This document shows, piece after piece, positions 30,772 through 43,470 of a stretch of 64,000 nt of DNA. Position 1 is the first letter of the stretch, and the number at the start of each line of letters is the position of its first letter. The notes beneath the pieces were generated by a model, which saw only the letters and a list, made by a program, of their open reading frames with translations, was not told the DNA's origin and ran no database searches. Origin of the DNA: Sorghum bicolor (taxonomy: Eukaryota; Streptophyta; Magnoliopsida; Poales; Poaceae); the NCBI RefSeq assembly GCF_000003195.3, contig NC_012870.2, positions 34,660,741-34,724,740 of the forward strand, in the 5' to 3' direction. Both the position numbers and the translations under genes were made by a program.

Positions 30772-33700
30772 CTAATTCTCCATGGGAAGGTAAAAATGGA
30801 CTACGTCTATTTCTTCAAATTCCTCATTGGGCTCTAAAAATAATTTAAGACGTTGACCATTTACCTTGAATAACGTACCTTCGCTATTTTGAAGTGTGAT
30901 GGCTCCGTGGGATGATGAATTGATTACCTTGAATGGTCCTTCCCATTTGCTCCAGAGTTTTCCATGCCCGAAAAGCTTTACCCTGGAATTAAAAAGTAAT
31001 ACCTTATCTCCGGGTGTGAACTCCTTCTTCTTGATTCTCTTGTCATGCCACCTCTTGACTCTTTCTTTGTAGATTTTTGAATTGTGATATGCCTTCTCTC
31101 GCCATTCTTCCAATTCTGATAGTTGCATTCTTCTATAATCTCCAGCAACATCTAGGTCCATATTCCATCTCTTTATGGCCCAGTGTGCTTTGAACTCTAG
31201 TTCAACAGGTAGATGGCAAGTCTTCCCGTACACCAATTGGTATGGAGACATTCTAATTGGGGTCTTGTATGCTGTCCGGTATGCCCAGAGTGCATCGGGT
31301 AACTTGTCTTTCCACGCCGTTCCCATTTCATTTACTGTCTTCTGAAGAATATTCTTGATTTGTTTGTTGGAAGTCTCTGCTTGGCCACTTGTCTGAGGAT
31401 GATAGGGGGTAGCGACGTTGTGACGGATTCCATGTCTTGATAGATATTGCTTGAAGCGTTTGTCGATGAAGTGTGCTCCTCCATCACTTATCACTATTCT
31501 GGGAACTCCAAATCTTGGAAATATAATTTCTTCAAACATCCTCTTTGAACTGATGTTGTCGGCATGCTTGCAAGGTAATGCTTCTACCCACTTGGAGACA
31601 TAGTCAATCGCCACCAAAATGTACTCACACTTCTTTGATGGAGGAAATGGACCCATGTAGTCTATTCCCCAGACATCAAAGAGCTCAATCTGAAGGTTGT
31701 TAGTGAGTGGCATTGCATCCCTTGTATTTATGTTTCCGTGCCTTTGACATGGCCCACATCTCCTGATATATTGCTTCGTGTCTTCATACATTGTAGGCCA
31801 GTAGAATCCACACTGCCAGATCTTTGAATGTGTACGGAATGCTCCATAGTGACCTCCATATGGTGATGAATGACATCTGTCGATGATCTTCCATCCTTCC
31901 TCAGTGGTCACACATCTCCTGAGTAAGCCATCAGAGCATACTCGGAAGAGGTATGGCTCATCCCATATATGTGAACGACTTTCTTGAATAAGCTTCTTCT
32001 TGTTTGCTCCTGGTGGTACATACCCTGAAACCATAAAATTAACAATATCTGCATACCAGGGGTCAGACCTGTTAATCCCGTAGAGCATGTCGTCCCGGAG
32101 TGAATCATTGATTGGGGTTTCCTTTGGACTCTTAAAATACATTCTAGACAGGTGATCAGCAACAGAATTTTCTACTCCCTTTTTATCTTTTATTTCTAAG
32201 TCAAATTCTTGGAGTAATAAAATCCATCTAATCAGGCGAGGTTTAGCATCTTTTTTAGTGAGCAAATATTTTAGTGCAGCATGATCAGTGTAAACAATTA
32301 TTTTAGCTCCAACTAAATAAGATCTAAATTTATCAAGGGCAAAGACAACAGCCAGAAGCTCTTTTTCAGTGGTTGCATAATTAAGTTGAGCTCCTGTCAA
32401 AGTTTTACTGGCATAAGCAATTGCATGATGCTTCTTATCTTTAGTTTGTCCCAATACTGCCCCCACAGCATAATCACTAGCATCACACATAATTTCAAAA
32501 GGTAACGACCAATCAGGGGGTTGAATGATTGGTGCAGAGATGAGTGCTTTCTTTAATAAATTGAAAGATGTTAGACATGCATCATCAAATTCGAAAGGAG
32601 CATCCTTGGCTAGCAAAAGAGTAAGTGGTCTAGCAATGAATGAAAAATCTTTTATGAATCTACGATGAAAACCAGCATGGCCAAGAAAGCTTCGAATTCC
32701 TTTTATATTCACAGGTGGAGGTAGTTGTTCAATTACTTCAATTTTAGCTTTGTCTACCTCAATTCCTCTTTCAGACACTAAGTGTCCCAGCACTATTCCT
32801 TCCCTAACCATAAAATGACATTTTTCCCAATTAAGGATTAAGTGCTTTTCTTCACATCTTTGCAAAACCTTATCTAAGTTTTCAAGACAACTATCAAAAG
32901 TTTTTCCATAAACAGAGAAATCATCCATGAAAACTTCCATAATCTCTTCAATCATATCAGAAAATATAGACATCATGTATCTTTGAAAAGAAGCTGGTGC
33001 ATTACATAACCCAAAAGACATTCTACGGTAAGCATAAGTTCCATAAGGGCATGTAAAAGTGGTTTTGCTTTGATCATCGGGATGGATCGGGATTTGATGA
33101 TACCCTAAATATCCATCTAAGAAACAAAAGAATGAATGGTTTGCTAACCGCTCTAGCATCTCATCTATAAAAGGTAAAGGAAAGTGATCCTTTCTCGTGG
33201 CTTTATTTAGTTTTCTATAGTCTATGCACATCCGCCATCCTGTGACGGTGCGTTGCGGAATTAGCTCGTTCTTTTCATTCATAATAACTGTCATGCCTCC
33301 CTTTTTGGGCACAACTTGGACTGGGCTCACCCACTCACTGTGCGGCACAGGATATATAATCCCTGCATGCAGCAACTTAATAACTTCCTTTTTAACTACC
33401 TCTCTCATAGTGTTGTTAAGTCTACGTTGGGGTTCTCGAGAGGGTGTAACAGAAGGATCTCTTGGAATACGATGGGTACAAATTATAGGACTGATTCCTG
33501 TAAGATCTTGAAGTGAGTAGCCAAATACTGAGTGATGTTTCTTAAGAATGGTCATTAATCACAGAGTTTGATCCTGAGTGAATTTATCGCTAATGATCAC
33601 AGGAAACTTTGGATTATTGTTTAGGAAAGCATAGGTAAGACCGGGTGGTAAAGTTTTAAGCTCTATGGGGGGTCTAGGTGTTTCTGCAAACTCATCTAAG

Positions 33701-33819
33701 GGTTCAGGCTCAGAAGGTTCGTCTTCTTCTTCTGTGAAGAAAGGAGTTTCGTCTTCTAAGTCTGGTTCATCTAAAAGCTCTAGAGATGCAGCCTTTACTT
33801 CCTCCATAGGATCAGGCAA
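30772..33819 (-). CDS. Ath-B pol: reverse transcriptase, RNase H, integrase
   Basis: The main frame of 927 codons (33555-30772) is intact. An upstream in-frame part (33819-33559, acidic linker) is cut off only by a TGA at 33559-33561. RT has the Athila signature YLGYHQIP and the catalytic FMDDFSVYG (about residue 213). RNase H has [19 protein letters not shown] and [10 protein letters not shown]. Integrase has the HHCC finger (ending CGPCQRHGN), catalytic motifs [14 protein letters not shown] and SGQAETSN, and a GPF-type C-terminus. It copies RNA into DNA and inserts it. The gag-protease frame upstream differs by one phase, so a frameshift or separate start would be needed. Confidence 0.93.
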
Positions 33820-33835
33820 AAGATATGACTCGGCC

Positions 33836-35164
33836 TTATTGTTTAAGGAGTGAAATTATTATTGAGAATTTAAAGGTTTTTCCAAAAGAAATGTGTAGCT
33901 TTCCAGTATGACCTTCATAAAGGAGTCTTCTAAAAGGTTGTCCTATCAATAGGTCGAAGTCCCATGTATCAAAGATATAGAAGTTCAAATGAACCATGGA
34001 GCCTTCTACCGTAAGAGGTAGGACATTTATAATTCCAAGACTGGGGACTAATCGTCCCGAAGATTCCTTTATGACCTTTGTTGTGGGGGTTAAGATAAGA
34101 TTTTTAAATAGTTTAAGTGCAAAGGATTCAGACATAATGTTGATCCCCACAACAGGATTATAAAGAGCATTAAATCGATCAGAATTATAAACACAGCGTA
34201 TAGTTATAGAGGGTGTGTCCAAACGGATCACATCAGAGGAAAGCTCTGATTCCTCCAACCATTCGCTACTCATGACTGAGATAAGCTCTCTCAATTGATA
34301 TTCACTTGGTAAATAAATGCTAAATTGACCGTTTTGGGGTTTGTCAATAGAATGGTAGTTTGAAATATTTCCAAAATCGGCAAAAAGATCGGATTCTATA
34401 TCCAGCATGAAGTCCGGTAGTGGAATTTCTTCCTCTTGAGGCTCAGAACTTGGGATAGCTAAAGTAGATGAAGAATTTGGCAGAGTGTCTACTTCGGCTT
34501 CGTAGGTTTCATCATGAAGGGTATTATCCATCTCAGCTTCTAGGATTCTATCTAGGATCACTCTTGCTTCATCAGCAGGGATGCGAAAGAAAGAACCTCT
34601 AGACATTGTGTGTAGCATTTGTTTGTGATTTCTATGAAGACCTCAAAAAAAGTGAAATAAAAGAACAGGGTCTTCAAGATTAAGGTTTGGACCAGATTCT
34701 AAAAGATCAGAAAAACGTTTCCAGGATTTTCCCAAAGTTTCATTATCTTTTTGTTTAAAAGATAGGACTTCGAGTCTAAGGTCGGCTATACGGTCAAGGG
34801 AATAGAAATCTAGACAAAAGTTGGCTCATAAAACTCCCCATTCACCTTGTTGTTGACTTACCTTCTGACTGTACCATTGTCTAGCTTCTCCCCTTAGAGA
34901 AAAAGGAAAAAGCTTCCAACGTAAAGTCTTATCAGAAATGCCTTCAATGCGAAGACAATCACATGTTTGCTCAAAATCTCTAATATGAAGGTAAGGGTTT
35001 TCGTCTTCCTTTCCCGAAAAAGATAGGTTTTGAATCATGGCAATCAACCTAGAACTTAACTTATACTGGGGTGTTTGGATAGGCTGTGATGATTCCCATG
35101 GTAAAAGGTCAGTTGCTAAAGGGATTGCAGACTCATGGATCGATTTAGAATTTTGGTTTTCCAT
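33836..35164 (-). pseudogene. Ath-B gag with protease-like domain
   Basis: From ATG 35164 the frame encodes the gag capsid region (PYLHIRDFEQTCDCLRIEG, LRWKLFPFSL, GEARQWY). It is broken by TGA at 34826-34828 and a second TGA near 34650, both in frame, and ends at TAA 33836-33838. The C-terminal part has the retropepsin layout, with LLIGQPFRRLL matching the ILGRPF motif. However, the active-site segment reads ALYNPVVGINIMSE, so the catalytic Asp is absent. Related Ath-1 keeps the Asp. The domain may be structural, or this family may use another protease. Confidence 0.8.
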
Positions 35165-35270
35165 AAGGTAAGAATAAAGAAAATAAATAAAGGATATAAA
35201 AGATAAGAAAAGATAAAAGTATAGATACAAGCTAGTAGCAAGACTCAAGTTATCTCAGCAACCGTCTTTC

Positions 35271-35288
35271 TCCCCGACAACGGCGCCA
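35271..35288 (-). promoter_or_regulatory. Ath-B primer-binding site (tRNA-Asp type)
   Basis: The minus-strand TGGCGCCGTTGTCGGGGA lies 8 bases inside the 5' LTR and matches the 3' end of plant tRNA-Asp with one mismatch (T for C). Confidence 0.85.
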
Positions 35289-35296
35289 GAAATGCT

Positions 35297-36531
35297 TGTT
35301 GATATTTGGGAACGCAATAAGGAATTGATCCGCAAGCGCACGGATATCGGTGAGCACTTCACACGGGAAATTATCCAGAGTATCGTATTTATTTTTTTAC
35401 CACTAGGAGAAAGAGTGCATCTGACTAACCGGTCTATTACTACTAACCTTTAGGCACAAAGAATGTCTTTCGATGTGAGTGATAAATAGAGAAGACTGCA
35501 ACCGTAGTCAACTTCTAACCTTGGTAAGGATGATCTACTGTTCTAATGGGGAGGCTAACGGAATCTAGACACCACAAAGGATGCTCGACCCGCACCTATA
35601 AACCCTACCCTTCCTGCTAACGAGATGTGATCTACAAAGGTAGCTCGGAATTGTCACGTTCCTCACTACTACCACGGTCCAGCTAGTCAGGGAATATCTA
35701 TGAGTACCCCAGCCTAAACACCACGTTTACGCCAGCAATGATTACTCTAAACTCTACGCGAAGAGATTAAAGTAAACTCATAAACCATAAGAACAATAAA
35801 ACAAGAACTTACTAGAATTTAGAAGTCGAATTACTGAAGAATCCTAGGAGCAAGCTTCGGGTTAGGAAAACTTGATCCCGCAGGTACAAGCTTGGAGTAG
35901 ACACCGACAGGCCGGGCTTCCTCCACTCTACACCTCCACTCTATCTCTCTCAATCTAGTAGAAACTAGAAGATCTATTTCTACCTTACATTGATTGCTAA
36001 GCCTGAAAAGAAATATTAATTAGAGAAGAGGTTTTCCTTCGAGGGCACCCCTTAGTCTCTATGATAATTTCTTCATGTCTTCTCCAGGGGCCAGGGGGGC
36101 CTTGCTTATATAGTCCTCCCCTTCTATGCATTTTTGGGTCGATAGCCGAGGTGGTACTATGTTTTTCTTGATCCAATAGGTCGGTGGAATATCCCGAACG
36201 AAAGAGTCCTGATTTGGCTCCAGCAGGGGGGCGGGCGCCCAGGCTACCAGGGCGGGCGCCCTGGGCCTGGCCCAGTTTTGCCTCCGCTTCGGTCTCTTGG
36301 CTTCTGGAGTCTTCTAGATGATGTAAAATTGCGCGGTGCGTTGATATCTCTATGTAATCCCGACATGTAGGCCTTTCTTCCTTATTTCCTGATAACCCCC
36401 TACAGAAACAGATAAACAACAAAACTCGTGGAATTCTGTTAGATCAAACCCTAATTCTAGGTGTTGTTTGCATATTGGTCCTTTCTCTTGTTTATTTGAT
36501 AATTAAAATTGATACTTAAGAACCGTCAACA
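35297..36531 (-). repeat. 5' LTR of Ath-B
   Basis: It is nearly identical to 27172-28407. TATATAA is at 36106-36112. GC boxes GGGCGGGCGCCC lie at 36229-36240 and 36250-36261, again 21 bp apart. Confidence 0.95.
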
Positions 36532-38810
36532 GATACCGGTGGAGCCGTAGGTTGATCGGCCAGGGTTGCCGATGGAACGACATTGACTGAAAGGAGACAG
36601 AAAGAGTTATGAGGCTGAATAAGAATAAGTTCATCGGTGGCAATATTATAAAAATATGTTACCTTGAGGAAGGACGATGCTTGTCTGAATTGGGGGAACT
36701 GCCGATGACATGATTGCACCTGCTAGGCCAGTTGTTTGCTCACCTACATCAGTTGATGTACTTTCTGCTTGGGGTTCTTCCTGCTGGGGTTTGTCTACTT
36801 CTGGTGCTTGCTGGATCTCTACATCTGGAGGGGAAGGAGAAGATTCCACTGGAATAGGAGATGCCGGAGGAGGAGTTGCCACTTTCTGGCGCTTTGTTCC
36901 AGCCCTGGTTCCCTTGGCGCCCTTCCTCTTTGGCTGACTGGACTGGGGGGCATCGGCACCTTGACTTTTGGCTTTTGCCGATGCACTGGTTTGCTGCAGC
37001 AACAAAAAGGAATTTATGAATACAAATGCAGCCGATGTAAAGGTGATCGGTATAAATGAAGAGGGTTAGCAGTTACCTTAAAAGCCTATGCTAGGGCAGA
37101 AGCAGCTACCGATGGTGAAGTCTGGGTCTTCCTGGTGGTGACCTTCCTCAGGCGTATACCTCGATGCACGATGGAAGCCAAGGTAGGGGCGTTGTGGCCA
37201 ATTGAAGAGATTGGGCCTGGTGCAAATAGATCAATCGGTTTGCCACTTTTGCTGACCGATGGAGGGGTATTATCAACCTGCAGAAAAGTTCAAAAGTAAT
37301 TTGCCAATAGAAACAGGATTGAAAGAATTAAAACATTGGTTCGAAAACACTTAAAGTGTCATTGGGAACTTCGTACTCGGGGTCAATCATGCCACGGTAC
37401 GTGAGGGCTGATTTACAGAACAGATGCTCCTTCCATTCTGCCCACCACTGTTTGTATGCCTGAGTGATGAAAGCGGCTGGAACCCACTCTGATAAATCCA
37501 CGTCTGTATCGGCACTCGATGGCAGTTGGGCTACTCGGATCCATTCAAGGAGACTGTTGATGGTTTCCCTAGGCTTTATCACATCGCGTAGCAGAGCGCG
37601 ATCGGCAGCTGACCGAAAGCTAACTGACGGGCTAGTGCCGATGGGTTGTAAAATTCATAAGTCTGAGGGGAGGTTTTTCCACTACCAAAGAAATTCACTG
37701 GTATGGCTCTAGGAGTCACTATTGCCATCATCATTTCATTATCCCGGTCAAGAGCTTCATCAAATGGGTTGAAAACCAGGGGAAGCATACTGTCTGGGTC
37801 ATCATAGGCTAACCATGCTCGCTCATCTCTGGCCAAGCCCTCATACAGAGTTTGGAAGAATCGGCTGACCTGATCTGGATTACCCCCTGAACCAGGCAAA
37901 ACTATGACAGCCTCACCGAAGTTTAAGGGAGCACGTGTTGCCGATTCCTCCTCACCCAACACATGATTTTCAGTTATGTGCCTTGGGAAACGCTGTGTGA
38001 ATAGGTTAAAGTCAAGGCGCTTGTGCAGATGTAGATTGAGCCACATATTGATAAACCACCAGGGGCCTCCCAAGTTGCCGATAGACTGACCAAGCAAGAG
38101 CTTCTTAGTTACTTGATGGAGGAGGTGATAGGCCGCTCCAAGCAGGTATCGGCTAAGGGGAAATCGGCCACCATTGGCTAGATTTTCCGCTGCTGCTAGA
38201 TGAACAGAAGTTGGTCCTGCTGATCGGCCACAAAACACGAATTTGTCTAGCCACATGTTCAAGAAGCAGGTCTGATCTTTTGCGTCAACAGGGCCTGTTT
38301 TGCGGTATTTCTGGATATACCCTGACCAGCCGCCGATGGCGCGGGTTTCTACCTTAGCACTGGGTTTAGTATCGAAGAAGTGGGTGCTATCGGCAGAAGA
38401 AATATCTAACCCGGTGAGCATAGCCACATCGGCAAGAGTGGGGGAAACAGGGCCATGGCCAAAGACAAAGGCATTGAGCGTGTCTGACCAGAAGTATGAT
38501 GCAGCTATCAGTAGTGACTCGTTCCTATGCATATCGGCAATAGACAACCTAATGCATTGGGCTAGATTTCTTTCACCCCATTGGACTTCATTTGAGTTGC
38601 TGACTCTCAGAAACCAATCTGTCCACCCCGCGGTAGGGCTGGGCCAGGAAGAAAAAGTGTCCTTCCACAGATCCAAGGAAAAATTCTCTGCCCTGAAAGG
38701 GATCCTGTTGGTTTCTGCGTTTATGAGATCGGTTGGATCTGGATCCCCTAACAGGCCAAGGCATTGGAGATGTGGTCGATCAGTGGGGATGACAATTTTG
38801 TTAGCCGATT

Positions 38811-39572
38811 CCTAATGGTTTTGGAGGTATAAAAAACACAAAAAAAAGGGGAGAAGGGAAAAAATATTCAGTACGGCGGATTGCAGATGAACGAGGGTGC
38901 GAGAAAAGTACAAGAGATGGTGCGAAGAACTGACCTCGGGGATGATGAAGTTTACGACCATTTTGTCACAGAGGAGAAGATTGAGAGTTTTGGAGTTGGT
39001 GAGGAAGGAGCCTCGTCGGAGATCTTGGGGCTTTTTGGAACAGCGCCGCCGCCGGAAAAGTTGTGGTTGGAGTTGTAGAATGATGTGATGGAGAAGGAGT
39101 ACCCGAGAAGGAACTACTTATAAGACAAAACGGGCAGGGGCAAATCTGGCTTATCTCTTTGCTGCATCCGTGAAATCCGAGGATACTCAGGTAGATATGG
39201 TAACTGTTCGCACGGTAATCAAGGGATTGTGCAGGTGATTTGAAAGGAAGCGATCATTATCCAAAGATATTTTACTGTGCGGGATCTCCTGGTCGGCCCA
39301 TCGGCAGCGCCTGGTAACGGTCATATTGCCGATAGGAAAGAAATGAGGATATAGCCGTTTGGAAAGATAAGATTCGGGTGTCCTGGTCAATACATCGGCA
39401 AATCTCTGTAACGATATGTTACCGATACGCGACTAAGATGGAAATATCCGTTTAGGGAAGTTGAAGATGTCGAGGGATCTGCGGAAGGATAGGGTCAAAG
39501 TTGTTCAGAGTAAGGCTGACGGTTGCCAGATTAGGAGCATTGATTGTGGAAAAGGGTATCATTACTGCAGAG
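38811..39572. other. Tat-B region upstream of the antisense gene
   Basis: It is non-coding by eye and still rich in GCCGAT/ATCGGC. By position it holds the antisense promoter (TTATAAGTAG on the minus strand near 39120) and the 3' untranslated region of the sense transcript. Confidence 0.5.
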
Positions 39573-39618
39573 AATTTCAGAGCATTGATGATTTCATACT
39601 CCGAAATTGGGGGGCATG
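39573..39618 (+). promoter_or_regulatory. Tat-B stem-loop and polypurine tract
   Basis: AATTTC-A-GAG (39573-39582) pairs with CTC-C-GAAATT (39599-39608), and GGGGGG follows at 39609-39614, just before the LTR (TGTTGACACC at 39619). The 3' arm is itself part of the purine-rich run GAAATTGGGGGG. Confidence 0.65.
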
Positions 39619-40359
39619 TGTTGACACCATTTTTAGACACGTGACTAGGTTTGGTAGAGTATGGGCCAGCAAGGTAAGTCAGCGGTGTTTTATACAGGAT
39701 GCGTTGCCGATGAGGTTGGTTGCCGATGAAGAAGGAGTTGGACGTGATTTAGTCCATAGATGATGATGCGTCCGTGCCGATGACCGCGACAAGGGAGTCT
39801 GCCGATGGATGCGACAAGGGAATCTGCCGATGACCGCGACAAGGGAGTCTGCCGATGATGCGGAGGGATAGTCTGGAAGCTGCCGATGGGTTTGTGAAGG
39901 TGTTCCAGTCTGTCACGGGGATAGTTTTATGTTTCCCTTAGTTGTTTAAATCGTTTTATATACAGATTCTGTGTAATTTGGAATTCGAATTCTAGTCATG
40001 TCTGGTTGTAGCTCTGTGAGCAGGGTATAAATATAGACCCTAGGGCCATGTAATGAGACATCTATCAATCAATCAAACACACGTTTTTACTCATATTCCA
40101 GCATCTACTTTTTCGACGACTTCGTCATACTTTTTCCTTTTCACTACGAGTTCTTAGGAATTCGTCGACTTAAGCTCGGCGCGTTCTCAAGTTCCGCGTG
40201 AATACCTCTTAGCCGTGACATCCGGGCGCATCGCTGTTGTCAGGACTAAAGTATTCGAGTTACCACCTTTGCCGGTAGCAAGGTCAAATCGGCTGGCACG
40301 CCTTAACGTTTGGATCGGGTATTAGCCTTTTGTGTTTGCAGATCAGTTTTGCACCAACA
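39619..40359 (+). repeat. 3' LTR of Tat-B
   Basis: It is 741 bp with TATAAATATA intact at 40026, unlike the 5' copy. The tandem 25-bp units are present. It is flanked by GACAT at 40360-40364. Confidence 0.93.
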
Positions 40360-40364
40360 GACAT

Positions 40365-43300
40365 CAAGAACTTGTACAGGCTTTTCTTCATAGGATAGGT
40401 CGGACTGCAACTTGATATCTCTTGTTTCAACTCTCTCTTCGGGCACACGAAGACACTTCTTGAGTTGAGACACGTGGAACACGGGGAAAATAGAACTCAT
40501 TTCGGGAGGTAGTTGCACTTTATAAGCTACCTTGCCACTTTTCTCGATGATTTGGTAGGGACCCACATACCTAGGGGCAAGCTTTCTTTTAACGCCGAAG
40601 CGATTTACTCCTTTCATGGGCGACACCTTTAGGTACACAAAGTCACCTACTTCGAACTCGATTGGTTTTCTTCTTCGGTCAGCATAGCTTTTCTGTCTAG
40701 CCTGGGCGGCTCTCATGTGCTGTTGGATAACGAGAACTTGCTTCTCGGCTTCTTTGACAAAGTCAATTCCGTAGTACCTCCTTTCACTAGGTTCGACCCA
40801 GTTTAGAGGAGTTCTACACTTGCGGCCATACAAAGCTTCAAAAGGAGCCATTTGGATGCTTTCTTGATAACTATTATTGTAAGAGAATTCAGCTAATGGT
40901 AGCCACTTCTCCCATGCACCCTTGGAAGATATAACACATGCCCTCAACATATCCTCTAAAATTTGATTCACACGCTCAGTCTGACCGGAGGTTTGAGGGT
41001 GGTAGGCTCAACTGCAAACCAACTTTGTACCAAGGAGTGAATGCAGATGCTCCCAAAAGCGAGCAGTGAATTGAGGACCTCAGTCAGAAATAATAGTGCG
41101 AGGCACTCCGTGCAATTTAACTATCTGAGAGAATTACAACTCAGCATAGTCGGATGGTCGGTATGTAGAGTGTACAGGAATAAAATGAGCTGACTTGGTC
41201 AAACGGTCAACAATCACCCATATGGAATTGTGTCCTTTCTGAGTAAGGGGAAGTCCAACAATGAAATCTATGCTGATTTCTTCCCACATCCAACCTGGAA
41301 TCGACAAGGGTTGCAATAAACCTGCAGGTTTGAGGTGAACTGCCTTTACCCTGCAGCAAGTATCACACCTAGCAACATAAGCTGCTATCTCCTTCTTCAT
41401 TTTGGTCCACCAGAAACGAGATTTCAAGTCTTGGTACATTTTGCTACTCCCCGGATGAATGGACAATTTGGAAGAATGAGCTTCGTCTAGAATTTTGTTG
41501 CGTAGGTCACGGTCTTTAGGTACAACTAGCCGATTGTCAAACCACAGTACACCCTTCTCATCCACCCTGAAATGCTTGGTGTCTTGCTCTTGCATTTTTC
41601 TTTTGATATTAAAAATACCAGGATCAGTCTTTTGGAGCTCTATAATTTGACTCTCTAGCGAGCAACTGACTACAATGTTGTGCAAGACCACCGGATGCAA
41701 TAAATTGAAGCCTTCCTCTAGAAGAGGGTTCACATGTTGTTTCCGACTGAGAGCATCGGCTACAACATTGGCCTTGCCTGGATGATAGTGCACTTCTAAA
41801 TTGTAGTCTTTTATCAATTCCAACCACCTTCTTTGTCTCATATTCAGCTCAGGTTGTGTGAAGATATATTTGAGGCTCTTATGGTCAGTGTAAATGTGAC
41901 ATAGATTACCCAACAGATAATGCCTCCAGAGTTTCAATGCGTGTACCACTGCTGCTAATTCTAAATCATGGGTCGGGTAGTTGGTTTCATGTTTTCTCAG
42001 CTGCCGAGAGGCATAGGCAATAACTCGGCCTTCTTGCATAAGTACACAGCCTAGGCCAGTGCCAGATGCATCACAAAAGACATCAAATGGCTTTTCAATG
42101 TCAGGCTGCGCTAGAACAGGAGCGGTGGTCAGCAAATGGCGTAAAGTGGTGAAAGCGACTTCACACTCTTGGCACCACACAAACTTCACATCTTTTTGCA
42201 GTAGCTTGGTCATAGGCTTAGCTATTTTGGAGAAGTCTGGAATAAAGCACCGATAATAACCAGCTAGACCAAGAAAACTCCAGACCTCGTACACTGAAGT
42301 CGGGGCCTTCCAGTCTAGAACCTCCTGCACCTTTGATGGGTCAACAGAAATACCCTCTTCGGATAAAATATGGCCTACGAAAGGCACTTTCTTCAGCCAA
42401 AACTCACACTTGCTGAACTTGGCATAGAGATGATGTTCCCGCAATCTAGTGAGTACAATTCGAAGGTGCTCCTCATGTTCTTGTGCATTTTCAGAATACA
42501 CAAATATATCATCGATGAACACCACCACAAACTTATCAAGTTCAGGCATGAACACCGAATTCATCAGGTACATGAAATGAGCAGGGGCATTAGTCAGACC
42601 AAAGGACATGACTAAATATTCATACAACCCATACCTGGTAGAAAAAGCCGTTTTAGGAATGTCTTCTGGTCGGATCTTGATTTGATGATACCCAGATCTC
42701 AGATCAATCTTGGAGAATACTTTGGCCTTGGCTAATTGATCAAACAGGATATCAATGCGAGGCAGTGGATACTTATTTTTAATAGTCACAGCATTGAGTG
42801 GACGATAGTCTACACACATACGTAGAGACTTGTCCTTCTTCTTGACAAAGAGAGCTGGACAACCCCATGGAGAAGAACTAGGCCGAATAAGACCCTTCTC
42901 TAGGAGTTCTTGCAATTGCTTTTTCAACTCTGCCAATTCATTGGGTGGCATTCGGTATGGCCTTCTAGAGATAGGTGCGGTACCCGGAATTAGATCAATT
43001 TTAAACTCAATGTCTCTGTCCGGCGGCAACCCGGGCAGATCCTCTGGAAAGACGTCCGGAAACTCACATACTACCGGGATCTCTGCCAAAGCGAGTGGTT
43101 GAATAGCATTGGTACTGTGACGGATGTCATCATTCTTGGGAAGCTGGACTAAGAAGGCTTCTTTGCTATCAGGCTCTCGCAACATGACTACTCTCGTGGA
43201 GGTATCTATTAACACCCCATGCTTGCTCATCCAATTCATTCCTAGAATAACATCTATCCCTAAGCCTGGCAATACTACTAAATCTGCTGCATAATTACAC

Positions 43301-43470
43301 CCTTCTATGGCAATATGTACATCCCTCACTACTTGATTTGTAGCAATTTGATTACCAGCAGCACTAATGCAAAATTTTCCACTATCAAGGTCAATGACAT
43401 GTTGCCCATACTTAGATGCGAATGCTTGACTCATAAAATGAATGCTAAGCTCCAGAATCAAACAAGACAA
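40365..43470 (-). pseudogene. Chr-1 protease (part), RT, RNase H and integrase
   Basis: A long frame (43470-41134) holds the protease body (ending [13 protein letters not shown]), RT with [12 protein letters not shown], RNase H ([20 protein letters not shown]) and the integrase finger ending CDTCCRVKA. Integrase continues in the same frame to 40365 through three stops between 41136 and 41000 (TAA, TGA, TGA). It includes TERVNQILEDML with the catalytic Glu and a GPY-type C-terminus (KLAPRYVGPYQII). Tat-B interrupts it after the VQVLDV region; the tail is at 18389-18571. It is a chromovirus of Tekay/Del type judged by RT and C-terminus. Confidence 0.9.

Larger units (their letters stand above)
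27172..36531 (-). mobile_element. Ath-B: full-length Athila-lineage element
   Basis: It is 9360 bp with LTRs of 1236 and 1235 bp, TGTTGA/TCAACA termini and flanking GATAC duplications at 27167-27171 and 36532-36536. The primer-binding site fits tRNA-Asp. I count 14 substitutions and one indel between the LTRs (about 1.1 percent), so it is recent. It has gag-protease (with stops), a long intact pol, an accessory ORF with its own promoter and a conserved 3' non-coding domain. It is inserted in exon 4 of the Tat-B antisense gene. Confidence 0.96.
26360..38810 (-). pseudogene. antisense captured gene of Tat-B: plant mobile domain plus coiled coil, five exons, split by Ath-B
   Basis: Exon 1 (about 38810-37340) encodes a plant mobile domain (PMD, PF10536-like): SADMHRN, LADVAMLTGLDI, WLDKFVF and FYNPSALARQLAFGQLP. 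One base is missing near 37583. Exon 2 is 37277-37077, with TAG at 37086-37088. Exon 3 (36993-36663) encodes a Pro/Glu/Lys-rich linker. Exon 4 is 36586-36532 continued at 27166-27133; Ath-B sits inside it. Exon 5 (27055-26360) encodes a long coiled coil, with TAG at 26975-26977. Splice sites are canonical GT/AG except the exon 1 donor, which I could not resolve. A TATA-like TTATAAGTAG lies at 39117-39126. PMD proteins of plants are linked to silencing and development, but its role in the element is unknown. Confidence 0.75.
18577..40359 (+). mobile_element. Tat-B: Tat-lineage element with captured antisense PMD gene, interrupted by Ath-B
   Basis: LTRs at 18577-19293 and 39619-40359 both run from TGTTGACACC to GCACCAACA, and GACAT is duplicated at 18572-18576 and 40360-40364. 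Without Ath-B it is about 12.4 kb. Order: gag-protease, pol with a second RNase H, twin hairpins, antisense plant-mobile-domain gene, PPT, LTR. Seven LTR substitutions counted in about 717 bp (1 percent) mark it as young. Stops and frameshifts disable gag, pol and the antisense gene. Confidence 0.93.

Noticed and set aside
42059..42615. plus-strand frames inside Chr-1 pol
   Set aside because: Shadows of the minus-strand RT and RNase H coding sequence.
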